15,930 nt of DNA, taken from assembly GCA_946477505.1 (NCBI GenBank), contig CAMKYP010000030.1, forward strand, positions 1 to 15,930. Reading direction: 5' to 3'. Each line of letters begins with the position of its first letter. Position 1 is the stretch's first letter. Below the pieces are notes generated by a model. That model did not search any database and was not told where the DNA came from. It worked only from the letters and a program-made list of their open reading frames with translations. The position numbers were made by a program, and so were the translations under genes. Positions 1-7,023 of this stretch are shown in pieces. The DNA is from an uncultured Dechloromonas sp. Its GTDB lineage: Bacteria; Pseudomonadota; Gammaproteobacteria; Burkholderiales; Rhodocyclaceae.

Positions 1-183
1 GGCAGCGTCGAGTCGGCGGCCGAGATTCCGCTGCTGATCAAGACGACCGCCGACAACTACCCGGCCCTCGAAGCCCGGATCACGACCCTGCATCCCTATG
101 ATGTGCCGGAAATCATCGCCCTGCCGATCGCCCGCGGACTACCGGCCTATTTGAACTGGGTAGCCACCGAGACGCTCCAATGA
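1..183 (+). CDS. cutA: CutA divalent-cation tolerance protein, C-terminal part
   Basis: The first 60 codons are open in frame 1 and end at TGA 181-183; the 5' part lies outside the window. The visible end contains LHPYDVPEIIALPI and then a YLNWV stretch near the C-terminus, which is the typical ending of CutA1. CutA1 is a small trimeric cytoplasmic protein of about 105-115 residues linked genetically to divalent-cation tolerance; its biochemical role is still unclear. The stop codon overlaps the ATG of dsbD in an ATGA junction. A cutA-dsbD arrangement is also known from enterobacteria, where dsbD was once named cutA2, which supports both calls. Identification is confident despite truncation. 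Confidence 0.93.
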   Translation, partial: GSVESAAEIPLLIKTTADNYPALEARITTLHPYDVPEIIALPIARGLPAYLNWVATETLQ

Positions 184-1946
184 CCATGCGTATTGTCCTC
201 TTCCTGTTTTCCCTGCTCGTTTCGCTGGCTCATGCCGAAGAGTTCCTCGATCCCGCCGTCGCCTTCAAACCGTCGGTACGCGCCCTCGACGGGCAGACCC
301 TGGAAGTCCGCTACGACATCGCCAAGGGCTACTACCTCTATCGCGACAAGTTCCGCTTCGTCATCGACGGCGATGCCGCCAAGGCGGGGTCGGCGATTTA
401 CCCCAAGGGCAAGGAAAAGGATGACGATACCTTCGGCAAGGTCGAGGTCTATTACAAGTCGGTCGCCATCCGCGTGCCGGTCGAGCGCAGCGCCTCGGGG
501 CCACTGACGCTGAATCTCAAGGTCACGTCACAAGGTTGCGCAGACGCCGGCGTCTGCTATCCGCCGCAAACCCAGCCGCTCAGTGTCCAGCTGCCCGATC
601 CGGCCACCACGCCGAGCGCGGCGGCCGCCGCCGAAGCCGGGGAGGGCGACGAAAGCGGGATGATCGCCGCCACCCTCAAGAACGCCGGCTTCTGGGCCAT
701 TCTCGCCTTCTTCTTCGTCGCCGGCCTCGGCCTGTCGCTGACGCCCTGCGTCTTCCCGATGATCCCCATCCTCTCCGGGATCATTGCCGGGCAGGGTCAC
801 AAGGCGTCGCATGCCCGCGGCTTCGCGCTGGCGCTGGCCTACGTGCTGGGCATGGCAGTCACCTACGCCGCCGCCGGTGTCGCCGCCGGCCTGACCGGTA
901 CGCTGATTTCCAGCGCCCTGCAGAATGCCTGGGTGCTCGGCGGCTTCGCACTGGTCTTCGTGGTGCTGTCGTTCTCGATGTTCGGCTTCTACGAACTGCA
1001 GCTGCCCACCGCGCTGCAAAGCAAGCTGTCGGAAGAGTCCGGCCACCTGCAAGGCGGGCGCGGAATCGGTGTTTTCCTGATGGGCGCGCTGTCGGCGCTG
1101 ATCGTCGGTCCCTGCGTTGCCGCACCGCTGGCCGGTGCGCTGCTCTATATCGGCCAGACCGGCGATGCCGTGCTCGGCGGCACCGCGCTGTTCGTCATGG
1201 CGCTCGGCATGGGCGCGCCGCTGATCGCCGTCGGCGTAGCCGGCGGTTCACTGCTGCCCAAGACCGGGCCATGGATGGAAGGCGTCAAGAAGGCGTTCGG
1301 CGTGCTGCTGCTGGCGACCGCCGTCTGGCTGGTGTCGCCGGTCGTACCGCCGGTCGTCCCCATGCTCGGCTGGGCGCTGCTGCTTATCGTGCCGGCCATC
1401 TACCTGCATGCCCTCGACCCGCTGCCACCGCACGCCAAAGGCTGGCAACGCTTCTGGAAAGGCATCGGCATCGTCATGCTGCTCACCGGCGCCGCCCTGC
1501 TGATCGGCGCCCTGGCCGGCAGCCGCGATCCGCTGCAGCCGCTGGCCGGCCTGCGCGGCACCGCGGTCGCCGCCGAAACCAAGCACCTGCCTTTCACGCG
1601 CGTCACCTCGGTGGCTGACCTGGAGGCGAAAATCGCCGCCGCCGGCAAACCGGTCATGCTCGATTTCTATGCCGACTGGTGCGTGTCGTGCAAGGAAATG
1701 GAGAAATTCACCTTCTCCGACCCGACCGTCCAGGCAAGACTGGCGGCGTACACCCTGCTGCAGGCCGACGTGACCGCCAATTCGGATGACGACAAGGCCT
1801 TGCTGGCCCGCTTTGACTTGTTCGGCCCGCCCGGCATCATCTTTTTCGATGCCGAGGGCCGGGAAAACAAGGCCGTTCGCGTTGTCGGCTTCCAAAACGC
1901 CGAGTACTTCGTGAAATCGCTGCAGAAAACCGGCGCTGCCGGCTAG
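180..1946 (+). CDS. dsbD: Thiol:disulfide interchange protein DsbD
   Basis: DsbD carries electrons from cytoplasmic thioredoxin across the inner membrane to periplasmic DsbC, DsbG and CcmG. All three modules are present in 588 residues, the usual length. A signal peptide (about 1-19) is followed by the alpha domain with its cysteine pair C120/C126 in CADAGVCYPP. The membrane domain spans about 168-447, with active cysteines C190 (LTPCVFPMIP) and C312 (VGPCVAAP). The C-terminal thioredoxin-like gamma domain has the CVSC motif at 501-504 (YADWCVSCKEME). All six redox cysteines are intact. The ATG at 180 overlaps the cutA stop; an ATG at 186 is an alternative start and would still leave a full signal peptide. 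Translational coupling to cutA is likely, as no strong Shine-Dalgarno sequence is seen. The 3' end overlaps the converging PAP2 gene by 4 bases. Confidence 0.97.
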   Translation: MTMRIVLFLFSLLVSLAHAEEFLDPAVAFKPSVRALDGQTLEVRYDIAKGYYLYRDKFRFVIDGDAAKAGSAIYPKGKEKDDDTFGKVEVYYKSVAIRVPVERSASGPLTLNLKVTSQGCADAGVCYPPQTQPLSVQLPDPATTPSAAAAAEAGEGDESGMIAATLKNAGFWAILAFFFVAGLGLSLTPCVFPMIPILSGIIAGQGHKASHARGFALALAYVLGMAVTYAAAGVAAGLTGTLISSALQNAWVLGGFALVFVVLSFSMFGFYELQLPTALQSKLSEESGHLQGGRGIGVFLMGALSALIVGPCVAAPLAGALLYIGQTGDAVLGGTALFVMALGMGAPLIAVGVAGGSLLPKTGPWMEGVKKAFGVLLLATAVWLVSPVVPPVVPMLGWALLLIVPAIYLHALDPLPPHAKGWQRFWKGIGIVMLLTGAALLIGALAGSRDPLQPLAGLRGTAVAAETKHLPFTRVTSVADLEAKIAAAGKPVMLDFYADWCVSCKEMEKFTFSDPTVQARLAAYTLLQADVTANSDDDKALLARFDLFGPPGIIFFDAEGRENKAVRVVGFQNAEYFVKSLQKTGAAG

Positions 1947-2617
1947 ATTCGGCGCTCCGGCGCCGTACGTAAGGCGTGGTACAAACCCGCCAGACCGAAA
2001 ATCACGCCGACCACGGTACCGGCCAGAACATCGAGGACGACATGCTGGCGCGTGGCGACGGTCGACCACAGAATGGCCAGGCACTGCAGCCAGCTCAGCC
2101 AACGCACGAGCCTCGGGGCGCCGACGCATTCGAATATCCGCCCCAGCCAGACCGCAGCGAATACCGCCGAGGCGACATGCAGCGACGGGCAGGCGTTGCC
2201 GCCGGTATCGACATCCTTGATGACCGCCATTTCCGGGTATAGCCGCCAGTCGATACCGGACGGCGGCACACCGGTCGGCAATAACCAAAACAGGCCCAGG
2301 CAAAGCAGGCACATCAGCGCCGTCCACGCCCCAAACAACAGCATGGCGCGGATATCTTTCATGAAGGCAACCGGCAGCGAGACATAGACCCAGAGCGAGG
2401 CATAGAACGGAAAAGCCAGCGAGGTGACCGGTATCGCGGTATCGAGCCAGGTCAGCGGCATCACCGTCACCGGGCTCAGCGGGTTGCGCAGAACGGCGAA
2501 ATAGGCCCAGAAAAAGACGATCATGAATGCCGCCGTGCCCAATGCCTTGAGCGGCCACAGGGTATACATCCGGGCGGCTATCTGGCGATACCAGGGCGAT
2601 TCGCGAAACAGGTGCAT
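1943..2617 (-). CDS. PAP2-family integral membrane phosphatase
   Basis: This 224-residue protein has several hydrophobic segments (about 22-43, 63-82, 92-113, 150-160, 175-190, 198-215). It carries two of the PAP2 phosphatase motifs: PSLHVAS at about 144-150, the variant of PSGH found in the PAP2_3 branch, and TRQHVVLDV at about 189-197, matching the SR-x5-H-x3-D motif with its catalytic His and Asp. The first motif (K-x6-RP) is not clear. Such enzymes remove phosphate from lipid phosphates, for example undecaprenyl pyrophosphate or phosphatidate, at the outer membrane leaflet. The exact substrate cannot be read from the sequence. The start at 2617 was chosen because the reading frame upstream is only an antisense shadow of the ACP and ketosynthase genes. 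The gene is divergent from the lipid/polyketide operon and converges on dsbD, so a shared role with either is not established. Confidence 0.85.
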   Translation of the reverse strand: MHLFRESPWYRQIAARMYTLWPLKALGTAAFMIVFFWAYFAVLRNPLSPVTVMPLTWLDTAIPVTSLAFPFYASLWVYVSLPVAFMKDIRAMLLFGAWTALMCLLCLGLFWLLPTGVPPSGIDWRLYPEMAVIKDVDTGGNACPSLHVASAVFAAVWLGRIFECVGAPRLVRWLSWLQCLAILWSTVATRQHVVLDVLAGTVVGVIFGLAGLYHALRTAPERRI

Positions 2618-2724
2618 CGGTGGCTCGGTGGCAGTCGGAAAGGGGGGAGTGCGGCGGTATGGTAGCAAATCGAACGCCCAATCGCCGGACCCATCGACAG
2701 AACATGAGGTAACAGGGCAAGTCT

Positions 2725-2752
2725 TTGGAAAACATGGGCTTTCGGCTAAAAT
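2725..2752 (+). promoter_or_regulatory. Probable sigma-70 promoter of the APE-like operon
   Basis: TTGGAA (2725-2730) and TAAAAT (2747-2752) are separated by 16 bases and resemble the -35 and -10 consensus. They lie in the 144-bp divergent gap between the PAP2 gene and the first carrier protein gene. The predicted transcription start at about 2758-2760 is only a few bases before ATG 2762, so the transcript would be leaderless or nearly so, and no Shine-Dalgarno sequence fits in that space. The call is by pattern only; a promoter further upstream is not excluded. Confidence 0.5.
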
Positions 2753-2761
2753 TGCCGACCT

Positions 2762-3001
2762 ATGGATTCCATTGGCCTGATTCGCGAATTTCTCAAAGAC
2801 CGCCTTGGCGTCGAGCCCGACACCGTCGTGCCGGAAGCGCCCTTGGCCGACCTCGGCGTCGACTCGCTGATGATGCTTGAACTGATGTTCGAATTCGAAG
2901 ATCAATTCAACATCAAGCTCTCCAGCGACCTGAAGACGCCCCAGACCGTCGGCGAAATGGTCGCCCTCATGGACGGCCTGATCGCCAGCCAAAAGAACTG
3001 A
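2762..3001 (+). CDS. Acyl carrier protein (first of two)
   Basis: This 79-residue acidic protein carries the phosphopantetheine attachment motif LGVDSLMMLEL, with Ser35 as the predicted site, and the helical pattern of a type II acyl carrier protein. It would hold the growing acyl or polyene chain for the ketosynthase encoded three bases downstream. Two carrier proteins are characteristic of aryl polyene and xanthomonadin-type clusters, where they may serve starter loading and elongation separately. It opens the operon, directly after the proposed promoter. It is unlikely to be the housekeeping AcpP, which normally lies in the fab cluster and has a DSLDTVE-type motif. Confidence 0.92.
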   Translation: MDSIGLIREFLKDRLGVEPDTVVPEAPLADLGVDSLMMLELMFEFEDQFNIKLSSDLKTPQTVGEMVALMDGLIASQKN

Positions 3002-3004
3002 GCC

Positions 3005-4261
3005 ATGACGGAACGGCGGGTTGCAATCACTGGCCTCGGGCTGGTCAGTCCTTATGGCGGCGACCTCGCTGATTTCTTCGCCCGCCTGAGTGCCGGCGAA
3101 TCGGCCATCCGCTACCTGCTGACCGACGACCTGCCGCGTCCGCTCTCCATTCCCTTCGTCAGTTGCCCCGCCTTCGACCCGGACGCCGCCCTCGGCAAAC
3201 CCTTGGCCTCGATGATGGACCGCTTCGCCCAGCTCGGCATGGCCGCCGCGTTCAGCGCCTGGGATGATGCCGGCCTGCCGCGCAAGCGCGACGACGGCGC
3301 CGAATCGCGCGACACCTGGGGCGTCTCCTGGGGCACCGCGCTGGGCGGTACGCTGGCCTATGAGAAGGGCTACCGCGAACTGTGGCAGAAGGGCCGCGAG
3401 CGCCTGTCGCCGCTCGCCGTCGTGCTCGGCATGAACAACGCCGCCAATGCCCACATCTCGATCCAGCTTGGCCTCGGCGGTATCAGCCAGAGCCACACGG
3501 TGGCCTGTGCCTCGTCGGCCATCGCCATCGGCGAAGCTTTCCGCCGCGTGCGTTCGGGCGAAGCAACGATCATGGTCACCGGCGGCTCCGACGTCCCGCA
3601 GGCCTACGGTGTCGCCCGCGCCTGGGAAGCCCTGCGCGTCATGGCGCCCGGCGATGCCGATACCTCCCCGGCGGCCTGCCGCCCATTCGCCGCCGACCGC
3701 CGCGGCCTGGTACTGGGCGAGGGCGGTGCATCGCTGGTACTCGAGGACTGGGACCACGCCGTCGCCCGCGGCGCCCGCATCCACGGCGAAATCGTCGGCT
3801 ACGGCACGAGCTGCGACCACAGCCACCTGGTTCGCCCGGAAGTCGAAGGCCAGGTCCGCGCCCTGAACCTGACGCTGGCCGATGCCGGATTGACGCCCGA
3901 CGACATCGACTACATCAACGCCCACGGCACGGCAACGACCGAAGGCGACCCGGTCGAGGTCGGCGCGCTGAAGGCGGTCTTCGGCGAGCGCGCCGGGCAA
4001 CTGGCGGTCAGCGCCACCAAGTCCATGCACGGCCACCTGCTGGGTGCCGCCGGCGCCATCGAGGCCATTGCCACCGTGCTCGCCCTGCGCGAGCAGGTCG
4101 TCCCGCCGACGGCCAATCTGGAAAGCAACCTCGATCCGGCCTGCGTCGGCGTCGACCATGTGACTGCCGGCCGCCGGCAGTCTCTGCGCGCCGCGCTCTC
4201 CAATTCCTTCGCCTTTGGCGGCAGCAACGCGGTTCTCGCCTTCCGCGCCATCGCCCCGTAA
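3005..4261 (+). CDS. Beta-ketoacyl-ACP synthase, FabF/APE-type
   Basis: This 418-residue condensing enzyme has the full Cys-His-His set: nucleophile C168 in TVACASSA, H307 in NAHGTATTEGDP, and H344 in SMHGHLLGAAGA. It is therefore predicted to be active and is not a chain-length factor that has lost its cysteine. It would condense malonyl-ACP with an acyl primer held on a carrier protein. It is the only ketosynthase in the window, whereas canonical APE clusters carry several ketosynthase-family genes including a chain-length-factor partner. It starts three bases after the first ACP gene and is followed 18 bases later by the second ACP gene, so the three form a unit. The specific subfamily (ApeR-like or another) cannot be settled by eye. 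Confidence 0.93.
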   Translation: MTERRVAITGLGLVSPYGGDLADFFARLSAGESAIRYLLTDDLPRPLSIPFVSCPAFDPDAALGKPLASMMDRFAQLGMAAAFSAWDDAGLPRKRDDGAESRDTWGVSWGTALGGTLAYEKGYRELWQKGRERLSPLAVVLGMNNAANAHISIQLGLGGISQSHTVACASSAIAIGEAFRRVRSGEATIMVTGGSDVPQAYGVARAWEALRVMAPGDADTSPAACRPFAADRRGLVLGEGGASLVLEDWDHAVARGARIHGEIVGYGTSCDHSHLVRPEVEGQVRALNLTLADAGLTPDDIDYINAHGTATTEGDPVEVGALKAVFGERAGQLAVSATKSMHGHLLGAAGAIEAIATVLALREQVVPPTANLESNLDPACVGVDHVTAGRRQSLRAALSNSFAFGGSNAVLAFRAIAP

Positions 4262-4279
4262 ATTCCCGGAAGTTCCGTC

Positions 4280-4552
4280 ATGTCGCAAGCAGCCATCGAA
4301 GCCCTGTTGCCGGAAGTCGCCGAATTGATCGTTTCGGCCCTCAATCTCGACATCGCCCCAGCCGAAATCGAGGCCGATGCGCCGCTGTTCGGCGATGGGC
4401 TGAGTCTCGACTCGATCGACGTCCTCGAAATCGCGCTGGTCATTTCCAAGAAATACGGCATCCAGCTCAAGTCGGACAACGAAGACAACGTCCGTATCTT
4501 CTCGTCGCTGCGCGCCCTGACCGCCTACATCGTCAGCCAGCGAACCCAATGA
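4280..4552 (+). CDS. Acyl carrier protein (second of two)
   Basis: This 90-residue protein has the carrier motif LSLDSIDVLEI with Ser45 as the expected phosphopantetheine site. It differs clearly from the first carrier protein (longer, with a different helix II), so it is not a recent duplicate. Its C-terminal part (KKYGIQLKSDNEDNVRIF) resembles the second carrier protein of APE clusters. A good Shine-Dalgarno-like GGAAG lies at about 4268-4272. The stop TGA overlaps an ATG (4549-4551) that opens a 47-codon frame running into the palindromic element downstream, suggesting that a coupled start of the next gene originally lay here. Confidence 0.9.
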   Translation: MSQAAIEALLPEVAELIVSALNLDIAPAEIEADAPLFGDGLSLDSIDVLEIALVISKKYGIQLKSDNEDNVRIFSSLRALTAYIVSQRTQ

Positions 4553-4584
4553 GCATGGGTGTCGTGTTCCACGCCATTCGGCAC

Positions 4585-4689
4585 ATAAAACCGCGCCTTT
4601 GGCCTCGCGGCGGCGTTGCAAATCCTCGCGATACACTCGGTATCGCTGTGGTTTGCGCCTTGCCACAAAGCCAAATGCATCGGTTTTAT
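4585..4689. repeat. 105-bp imperfect palindrome, MITE-like element
   Basis: The interval reads as one long inverted repeat centred on 4637. The outer arms are ATAAAACCG (4585-4593) and CGGTTTTAT (4681-4689), a perfect match. The next segments, CTTTGGCCTCGCGGC and its partner CCACAAAGCCAAA, pair with a few mismatches and G-T pairs. The inner arms GCAAATCCTCGCGATAC (4618-4634) and GTATCGCTGTGGTTTGC (4640-4656) flank a five-base loop. It sits in the only large gap of the operon. Size, full-length symmetry and position fit a non-autonomous short mobile repeat (MITE or REP-like). No transposase and no obvious target duplication are visible. In RNA it would form a long hairpin between the second ACP gene and the membrane protein gene. 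Confidence 0.7.
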
Positions 4690-4704
4690 TAAGAGCCTCA
4701 CAGC

Positions 4705-5379
4705 ATGAAACATGACACCACCCCGGTCCAGCTGCTGCGCGGCCTGGCCGTGGTCGTCTTTCTCATCGCATGGGCGCTGCTCGCCCATTACGGCACCGCC
4801 GGTGACAGTTCGCCGGATTTGTCCGTGCTCCTCGGCGTATCGCCGATCATTGCGGCGGTTGGCCTGCTGCTTTGGCGCACCCGGCACCCGCTGCTGGCCG
4901 GTGGTGGCAACCTGCTGCTGCTCGGCAGCCTGATCTGGCTGTGGCCGACCCTGCGCCAGAACGTCCCGCTGGTCTTTTTCATCCAGCACCTCGGCACCAA
5001 TCTGGCGCTCGCCACGCTGTTCGGGCGCAGCCTGCTGGGGGATGGCGAGGCGCTGATCACCCAACTGGCCCGTGCGGTGTACCACGGCAAAATTTCCGAG
5101 CGAAAACGCGTTTACACCCGACGCGCCACGCTGGCCTGGACACTGTTCTTCCTGGGCAACGCGCTCATTTCCGCCATCCTGTGGCTACTCGCTCCGCAGG
5201 CTGCATGGTCGGTCTTTGCCAACCTGCTGTCCTTCCCGCTGCTCGTCTGCATGTTCGTCGCTGAACACATCTGGCGGCTCTGCGCGCTGCCGCCGGAAGA
5301 ACGCCCGAGCATCGCCCAGGTCGTCAGCGCCTATCGCCTGCACAGCAAACAAAGCCCGCCGCCGGCCAACCCCTCATGA
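4705..5379 (+). CDS. Six-helix membrane protein of APE-type clusters (COG4648-like)
   Basis: The 224-residue product has about six hydrophobic segments (roughly 10-28, 38-56, 62-80, 87-107, 141-162 and 165-187) and a hydrophilic proline-rich tail. A basic cytoplasmic-looking loop around 128-140 (ISERKRVYTRR) separates the fourth and fifth segments. Its place between the second carrier protein and the acyl ligase, together with its general features, matches the conserved membrane protein found at this position in aryl polyene clusters. Its biochemical role is unknown; it may anchor the synthase to the inner membrane. AAGAG at 4691-4695 can serve as ribosome binding site and lies at the right edge of the palindrome. 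The stop overlaps the ligase start by ATGA. Confidence 0.82.
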   Translation: MKHDTTPVQLLRGLAVVVFLIAWALLAHYGTAGDSSPDLSVLLGVSPIIAAVGLLLWRTRHPLLAGGGNLLLLGSLIWLWPTLRQNVPLVFFIQHLGTNLALATLFGRSLLGDGEALITQLARAVYHGKISERKRVYTRRATLAWTLFFLGNALISAILWLLAPQAAWSVFANLLSFPLLVCMFVAEHIWRLCALPPEERPSIAQVVSAYRLHSKQSPPPANPS

Positions 5380-6731
5380 ATGCCGTTCCGCTACTCGCGC
5401 ATGGCGATTCGGCTGCCGTATTCGCCTGGCGCCCGGATGGCCCGGTGACGGTCGGCGATTATCTGGCCGATGCCCGCGCCCTGGCCGCGCGACTTCCCGC
5501 CACCGGCTATCTGCTCAACCTGTGCCACGACCGCTACCGCTTTGCCGTCGGTTTCGCCGCCGGCCTGCTGCGCGGCATGACCAGCCTGCAGCCGTCGTCG
5601 CAGTCGCCGGAAACCTTCCGCCGCCTGCAGGACGAGTATCCTGACCTGATCGCGCTGTGCGACAACGACACCGACGTACCCGACCTGCCGCGCTTTGCCT
5701 TCCCCAGCCTCGACAGGGCTGCGAAAACGCTATTCGCCGAAGGCATCCCGTCGATTCCGGCCGATCATCCGGCGGCGATCCTGTTCACCTCCGGCTCGAC
5801 CGGCCAGCCACAGGCACAACGCAAGACCTGGGGCAAGCTGGCGCTGAATGGCCAGGCGGAAGCCGTCGCCCTGGGGCTCGACATCAAACCGCATGTCCTG
5901 GTCGGTACCGTCCCGGTCCAGCACAGCTACGGCTTCGAATCAACCTTCCTGCTGGCCCTGCACGGTGGCTGCGCCTTCTGGGCCGGCAAGCCCTTCTACC
6001 CGCAGGACATCGCCAGCGCACTGGCTGCCGTACCGCAGCCCCGCCTGCTGGTGACCACCCCCTTTCACCTGTCGGCGCTGCTCGCGTCGGGCATCGAACT
6101 GCCGGCCATCGACATCCTGCTCTCGGCCACCGCGCCGTTGTCCACGACGCTGGCCGCCGAGGCCGAAGCCCGCACCGGGGCGCCGATGCTGGAAATCTAC
6201 GGCTCCACCGAATCCGGCCAGCTGGCCAGCCGGCGCACCACCGACGGCGCGGCGTGGACGCTGTTGCCCGGCGTGCGCCTGGAGCAGGCGGGCGACGAAA
6301 CGGCAGCCTGCGACGGCCACGTCGAGGGGCGCATCGTACTCTCCGACGTCATCGAACTGCTGCCTGACAATCGTTTCCTGCTGCATGGCCGCCACGCCGA
6401 CCTGATCAACATCGCCGGCAAACGCACCTCGCTGGCCTACCTCAACCACCAGCTCGGCGCCGTACCCGGCGTTGTCGATGGCGCCTTCTTCCTGCCCGAC
6501 GAGGAAGGCCCGGACGGCATCACCCGCCTGACCGCCTTCGTCGTTGCCCCCGGCCTGACCGCTCGCCAGATCACCGTGGCGCTACGCGAACGCATCGAGG
6601 CCATCTTCCTGCCCCGGCCGCTGGTACTGGTCGATGCCTTGCCGCGCAACAGCACCGGCAAGCTGCCGCGCGGCGACCTGCAGGCGCTATACGCCGAAAA
6701 GGTGGAAAGGGCAGGGCATGGCCGAGGCTGA
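5376..6731 (+). CDS. AMP-dependent acyl/aryl ligase (ANL superfamily)
   Basis: This enzyme should activate a carboxylic acid as its adenylate and load it on a carrier protein or CoA. The ANL signatures are in order: the phosphate-binding loop FTSGSTGQPQ (137-146), YGSTESG (275-281), GRHADLIN with Asp342, and the C-terminal catalytic lysine K429 in NSTGKLPRG. At 451 residues it is shorter than typical acyl-CoA synthetases (500-600), as is usual for ligases of APE clusters. The N-terminal region is compact. In APE systems the substrate is an aryl acid such as 4-hydroxybenzoate or a hydroxycinnamate; the substrate here is inferred only. The start overlaps the preceding stop (ATGA), and the 3' end overlaps the dehydratase gene by 14 bases. 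Confidence 0.9.
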   Translation: MNAVPLLAHGDSAAVFAWRPDGPVTVGDYLADARALAARLPATGYLLNLCHDRYRFAVGFAAGLLRGMTSLQPSSQSPETFRRLQDEYPDLIALCDNDTDVPDLPRFAFPSLDRAAKTLFAEGIPSIPADHPAAILFTSGSTGQPQAQRKTWGKLALNGQAEAVALGLDIKPHVLVGTVPVQHSYGFESTFLLALHGGCAFWAGKPFYPQDIASALAAVPQPRLLVTTPFHLSALLASGIELPAIDILLSATAPLSTTLAAEAEARTGAPMLEIYGSTESGQLASRRTTDGAAWTLLPGVRLEQAGDETAACDGHVEGRIVLSDVIELLPDNRFLLHGRHADLINIAGKRTSLAYLNHQLGAVPGVVDGAFFLPDEEGPDGITRLTAFVVAPGLTARQITVALRERIEAIFLPRPLVLVDALPRNSTGKLPRGDLQALYAEKVERAGHGRG

Positions 6732-7023
6732 ATTCCACTGGACCGTGCCGGCCGACCACCCGGCCTTTCCCGGCCATTTCCCCGGACGCCCCATCGTGCC
6801 CGGCGTCGTGCTGCTCGACCGCGCCATCCTGTTCGCCGAGGAAATGCTCGGCCGCCCGGGCCTGGCCTGGCAGATCGGCAATGCCAAATTCTTCAGCCCG
6901 GTCGCCCCGGAGGAAGCGCTTACTTTCGCCATGGTACTAAAACCGAGCGGCGCGATAGCCTTCGCGGTACGCGCAGCGAATCGCGAGGTCGCGACCGGCA
7001 GCCTGACGCCACCCGTGCCATGA
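6718..7023 (+). CDS. Short hotdog-fold 3-hydroxyacyl-ACP dehydratase (ApeI/FabZ-like)
   Basis: The 101-residue protein contains the hotdog dehydratase signature HPAFPGHFPGRPIVPGVVLLD. His20 sits in the position of the catalytic His of FabZ, and Asp34 is a candidate for the acidic partner. It would dehydrate the 3-hydroxyacyl intermediate to a trans-2-enoyl chain, needed for each double bond of a polyene. It is shorter than FabZ (about 145-150 residues) but near the size of the ApeI-type dehydratases. The start at 6718 follows GGAAAGG (about 6704-6710). A longer frame beginning at 6634 would lie inside the ligase and adds no family sequence. It overlaps the ligase upstream and the acyltransferase (ATGA) downstream. 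Confidence 0.87.
   Translation: MAEAEFHWTVPADHPAFPGHFPGRPIVPGVVLLDRAILFAEEMLGRPGLAWQIGNAKFFSPVAPEEALTFAMVLKPSGAIAFAVRAANREVATGSLTPPVP

Noticed and set aside
1950..1965. CGGCGC/GCGCCG hairpin between the converging dsbD and PAP2 genes as a terminator
   Set aside because: It lies inside the PAP2 coding end, has no U tract on either strand, and such GC-rich short stems are common at this composition.
1248..2735. 495-codon minus-strand frame over the dsbD end and the PAP2 gene
   Set aside because: It overlaps two well-supported genes in another frame and shows no recognisable domain.
2618..4666. Very long minus-strand open frame continuing upstream of the PAP2 gene
   Set aside because: It is antisense to both carrier proteins and the ketosynthase, all with intact motifs. 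Its translation is low-complexity and Gly/Ala/Arg/Gln-rich, typical of a high-GC shadow. Only the last 224 residues are real.
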